Assembly (NCBI GenBank): GCA_041494885.1
Contig: JBGQBO010000007.1
Coordinates: 1-64,000, forward strand
DNA length: 64,000 nucleotides
Source of the DNA: JAIQFV01 sp041494885
GTDB lineage: Bacteria; Acidobacteriota; Terriglobia; JAIQFV01
Direction: 5' to 3'
Shown here: positions 61,806-64,000 of the stretch, one piece after another
How the letters are laid out: each line of letters opens with the position of its first letter
Position numbering within the stretch: the first letter of the stretch is position 1
Program-made: the position numbers and the translations under genes
The notes under the pieces: generated by a model
Databases searched by the model: none
Told to the model about the DNA's origin: nothing
Seen by the model: the letters and a program-made list of their open reading frames with translations, nothing else

Positions 61806-63224
61806 TTGTCAAAATCAAAATTATTAAGCCCTCGATTTCTCTGCCTTGCAGTCTGCTTGTTTCTCTCTTTATGGATGCTTAGCGCCGCTCAACATGGCGC
61901 ACCCAGCGTTGCTTCAGAAATGGCCCGGCCCGTTCCCGCATGGGTGCGTGACGGGGTCCTTTACGAGATCTTCCCCCGTGACTTCTCGCCCGAGGGCAGC
62001 TTCAACGGCATCACTGCACGGTTGGACGACTTGAAAGATCTTGGCGTGACCATCGTTTGGCTGATGCCAATCCATCCGGTCGGTCAAGAAGGCAAGAAAG
62101 GAACTCTGGGCAGCCCCTACGCTGTGCGCGACTACTACTCCATCAATCCTAATTACGGCACCAAAGATGATCTCCACCGGCTGATCGCAGAAGCTCATCA
62201 CCGCGGCCTTAAGGTCATCCTTGATATGGTTGCGAATCACACGGCCTGGGACAGCGTGATGATGAAGAACCCGGACTTCTACCGGCATGATGCCAGCGGC
62301 AAAATCGTTTCGCCCGTTCCGGACTGGTCCGACGTGGCCGCCTTGAACTACGATAGCCCCCGGTTGCGAGATTACATGGTGGACATGCTGAAATACTGGC
62401 TGCGTGAGTTCAATTTGGATGGGTTCCGCTGCGACGTGGCTGGAATGCTCCCGACGGACTTTTGGGAGCACGCGCGACAGGAACTTCAGACCATTAAACC
62501 GGATCTTCTGATGCTTGCCGAGGCCGACAAGCCTGACCTGCTGGTGAAGGCTTTCGATCTGGATTATGCGTGGCCTTTTCATGCCGCGCTCACGAAGGTC
62601 ATCATCGGAGACGCCCCCGCCACTGCGCTGCACAAGGAGTGGCAGCAGGAACGGGCTACATTCCCTCGGGGGGCCTTGCACATGCGCTTTTCAGACAACC
62701 ACGACGAGCTTCGTGCCATCGTGCGCTTCGGCGAACGCGGCGCCCTGGCCGCTTCTGCATTGATTCTTACAATGGATGGGGTGCCCCTGATCTACAATGG
62801 CATGGAGGTAGGTGACACGACGGAGTCTGCGGCACCCGCGCTCTTTGAAAAAATGTCAATTTTCTGGAAGATCGCGGAACGGCGGACTGAGTTTTCACGT
62901 TTTTATCATGAAATGATTGCCCTGCGGCGCGCCCATCCAGCCTTGCGGCAAGGTGAAACGGAGTGGGTGCGCAACTCTGACGAAGTGCGTGTCGCCACCT
63001 ACTTTCGCCGGACCGGCTCCGAAGAATTTCTCGTTGCCATCAATCTCTCGAATCGCCCATTTGAAGGCACCCTCGAACTCAGGGACGGGTCGTCATTCCT
63101 GGACGTAACTCCAAAGAGTTATGCCTCCTCCAACGGAGACAACGTCCCGCGACGCATTACTTTGCCTGGACTGAATCTGGAGGCTTGGGGATTCCGGGTT
63201 TTTCAACGCTCTTCCCCTCACTGA
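61806..63224 (+). CDS. Secreted GH13 alpha-amylase-family glycosidase
   Basis: The 472-residue protein has a signal peptide (RFLCLAVCLFLSLWMLSAA) followed by the catalytic barrel: DMVANHTAWD, DGFRCDVAGM (nucleophile Asp), LMLAEADKPDLLVKAF (acid/base Glu) and MRFSDNHDELRAIV (transition-state Asp). A C-terminal beta-domain has VNRPFEGTLELRDGSSF-like strands. It acts on alpha-glucans in the periplasm or outside. Start TTG 61806 has GGAGG eight bases upstream. ATG 61791 overlaps that site. It breaks up the hydrogenase gene set, so it is probably regulated separately. Confidence 0.92.
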   Translation: MSKSKLLSPRFLCLAVCLFLSLWMLSAAQHGAPSVASEMARPVPAWVRDGVLYEIFPRDFSPEGSFNGITARLDDLKDLGVTIVWLMPIHPVGQEGKKGTLGSPYAVRDYYSINPNYGTKDDLHRLIAEAHHRGLKVILDMVANHTAWDSVMMKNPDFYRHDASGKIVSPVPDWSDVAALNYDSPRLRDYMVDMLKYWLREFNLDGFRCDVAGMLPTDFWEHARQELQTIKPDLLMLAEADKPDLLVKAFDLDYAWPFHAALTKVIIGDAPATALHKEWQQERATFPRGALHMRFSDNHDELRAIVRFGERGALAASALILTMDGVPLIYNGMEVGDTTESAAPALFEKMSIFWKIAERRTEFSRFYHEMIALRRAHPALRQGETEWVRNSDEVRVATYFRRTGSEEFLVAINLSNRPFEGTLELRDGSSFLDVTPKSYASSNGDNVPRRITLPGLNLEAWGFRVFQRSSPH

Positions 63225-63288
63225 ACCTGCGGGAGGATAGAAGTAATAAGGTGACAGGAAGGAGGGTTGAGGCGGGAGTCACTTCATT

Positions 63289-63501
63289 TTGGGGCTCAGT
63301 GGCTTGACGTCCCCGGACAATCTGGTCGAAGTCGTTCAAACCGGTAGCTGGATGACCCTCGATCCAAAGAATGCGATTCAGGAGTTGGAGAAACTGGACT
63401 ATAATCTACCGCGCGTCATTCGGGGGGTTGCCGGCCTCAAGGGAGATTCCTCAATCAACTATCGCGCCCTCTCTCACTTGAAGAGCTTGGGGCTCCGATA
63501 A
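63289..63501 (+). CDS. Possible small protein, unrecognised
   Basis: A 70-residue TTG-started frame contains LVEVVQTGSWMTLDPKNAIQ, ELEKLDYNLPRVIRGVAGLK and SINYRALSHLKSLGL. It has plausible amino acid use but no match I recognise and no ribosome site. It may be a remnant of a longer gene. Confidence 0.3.
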   Translation: MGLSGLTSPDNLVEVVQTGSWMTLDPKNAIQELEKLDYNLPRVIRGVAGLKGDSSINYRALSHLKSLGLR

Positions 63502-63610
63502 GTCCGCGGTTCCTTTTCGTGGATTGCAGAGCGGGGGCTTCAGGGATTAATCGACAACTCCTTAAGGCAGCATTAAGGTAACCACCAACCAGTGGACTCA
63601 GTCCGCCATT

Positions 63611-63973
63611 ATGCATGAGCTTTCAATCGCACAGAACGTGATCGAAATCGTTCAACAAAACCTGCCGCCGGCCCCACACCCTGGAGTCAGATCAGTCAAG
63701 ATGAAAGTGGGTGAAATGGCGGGGGTGGTGATTGACTCACTGGAATTCTGTTTCAGTGCGATCATCCCGGGCACTCCCCTCGAGGGGGCGCGGCTCGAAA
63801 TTGAGCGTGTCCCTGTTGTCGCGCATTGCCGGAGGTGCGAGGTTCACTTCGAGGTGGACCACTATGCCTTTGTTTGTCCTTCCTGTGAGAACATCGAGAT
63901 TGAAGTTATTTCCGGAAGAGAACTTCAGGTAGTGGAAGTGGAGCTTCTGGATGAGAAAGTGGGAGCCGTATGA
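63611..63973 (+). CDS. hypA: Hydrogenase nickel incorporation protein HypA
   Basis: The 120-residue protein has the nickel-binding MHELSIAQNVIEIVQ at its start and the zinc site C-x2-C...C-x2-C (VAHCRRCEVHFEV and YAFVCPSCENIEI). Family length is normal. It delivers Ni2+ with HypB. Its stop overlaps the hypB ATG by four bases, as usual for hypAB. It probably serves both hydrogenases in this window. Confidence 0.95.
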   Translation: MHELSIAQNVIEIVQQNLPPAPHPGVRSVKMKVGEMAGVVIDSLEFCFSAIIPGTPLEGARLEIERVPVVAHCRRCEVHFEVDHYAFVCPSCENIEIEVISGRELQVVEVELLDEKVGAV

Positions 63974-64000
63974 ATGTGATCACGATTGAGCGAAAGGTGT
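63970..64000 (+). CDS. hypB: HypB, N-terminal start only (window edge)
   Basis: The last 31 bases encode MNVITIERKV, the typical opening of HypB GTPases, beginning at an ATGA overlap with hypA. The remaining gene lies beyond the window. Confidence 0.75.
   Translation, partial: MNVITIERKV

Overview
No rRNA or tRNA gene was recognised, so the taxonomy is inferred from gene content only. The window has moderately high GC, long degenerate intergenic spacers full of small hairpins and short word repeats, and several ECF sigma factors with companion membrane proteins. One sigma factor is coupled to a Ser/Thr kinase. There is also a GH63/MGH1-like glucosidase, a large set of VOC (glyoxalase-fold) proteins and two different [NiFe] hydrogenases. 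This fits a free-living soil or sediment bacterium, most plausibly Acidobacteriota or a neighbouring phylum.

Layout. 0-7 kb: an ABC-permease remnant, a VOC-PP2C phosphatase fusion bracketed by two copies of a 107-bp repeat, an Ada-type DNA repair protein, a repeat-rich spacer with a small inverted-repeat element, and a kinase/ECF sigma pair. 7-14 kb: a YhhN-like membrane protein, a secreted TPR protein, an ECF sigma/membrane protein/Spy-like operon, then a radical SAM-SPASM enzyme followed by a previously unlisted 22-codon ORF and a 121-residue Gly-rich protein, a candidate peptide-modification cassette. 14-23 kb: gene remnants (di-haem peroxidase, NDH-2), a mercuric reductase-like flavoprotein, a large glucosidase, a cytochrome b/molybdopterin oxidoreductase pair and a collapsed sigma/anti-sigma locus. 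23-33 kb: an Nramp-related transporter paired with a PRC/MgtE-N/CBS protein, dodecin, another ECF/FecR-like pair and small exported or membrane proteins.

33-41 kb holds the most unusual metabolic locus: a ~1,700-residue protein whose phosphohistidine domain precedes a C-terminal PPDK/PEP-synthase ATP-grasp domain, next to a malic enzyme-phosphotransacetylase fusion whose malic-enzyme half has lost a catalytic lysine and two metal ligands. 43-51 kb holds a group 3b-type bidirectional NAD(P)-linked hydrogenase operon, two maturation proteases, a PflA-like radical SAM protein and a sigma-54 activator.

51-56 kb is an accessory island with hairpin clusters, direct repeats, two copies of a 188-bp inverted-repeat element, an isocitrate lyase/PEP mutase-family gene followed by an attC-like integron site, a truncated VOC gene and a HicBA module whose hicA is frameshifted. 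56.8-64 kb begins with a near-consensus sigma-54 promoter and encodes a membrane-bound group 1 uptake hydrogenase with the cysteine signature of oxygen-tolerant enzymes, its cytochrome b, a protease, a secreted GH13 enzyme, hypA and the start of hypB. The local sigma-54 activator, the promoter and the maturation genes suggest that hydrogen oxidation is a regulated trait built into this region.
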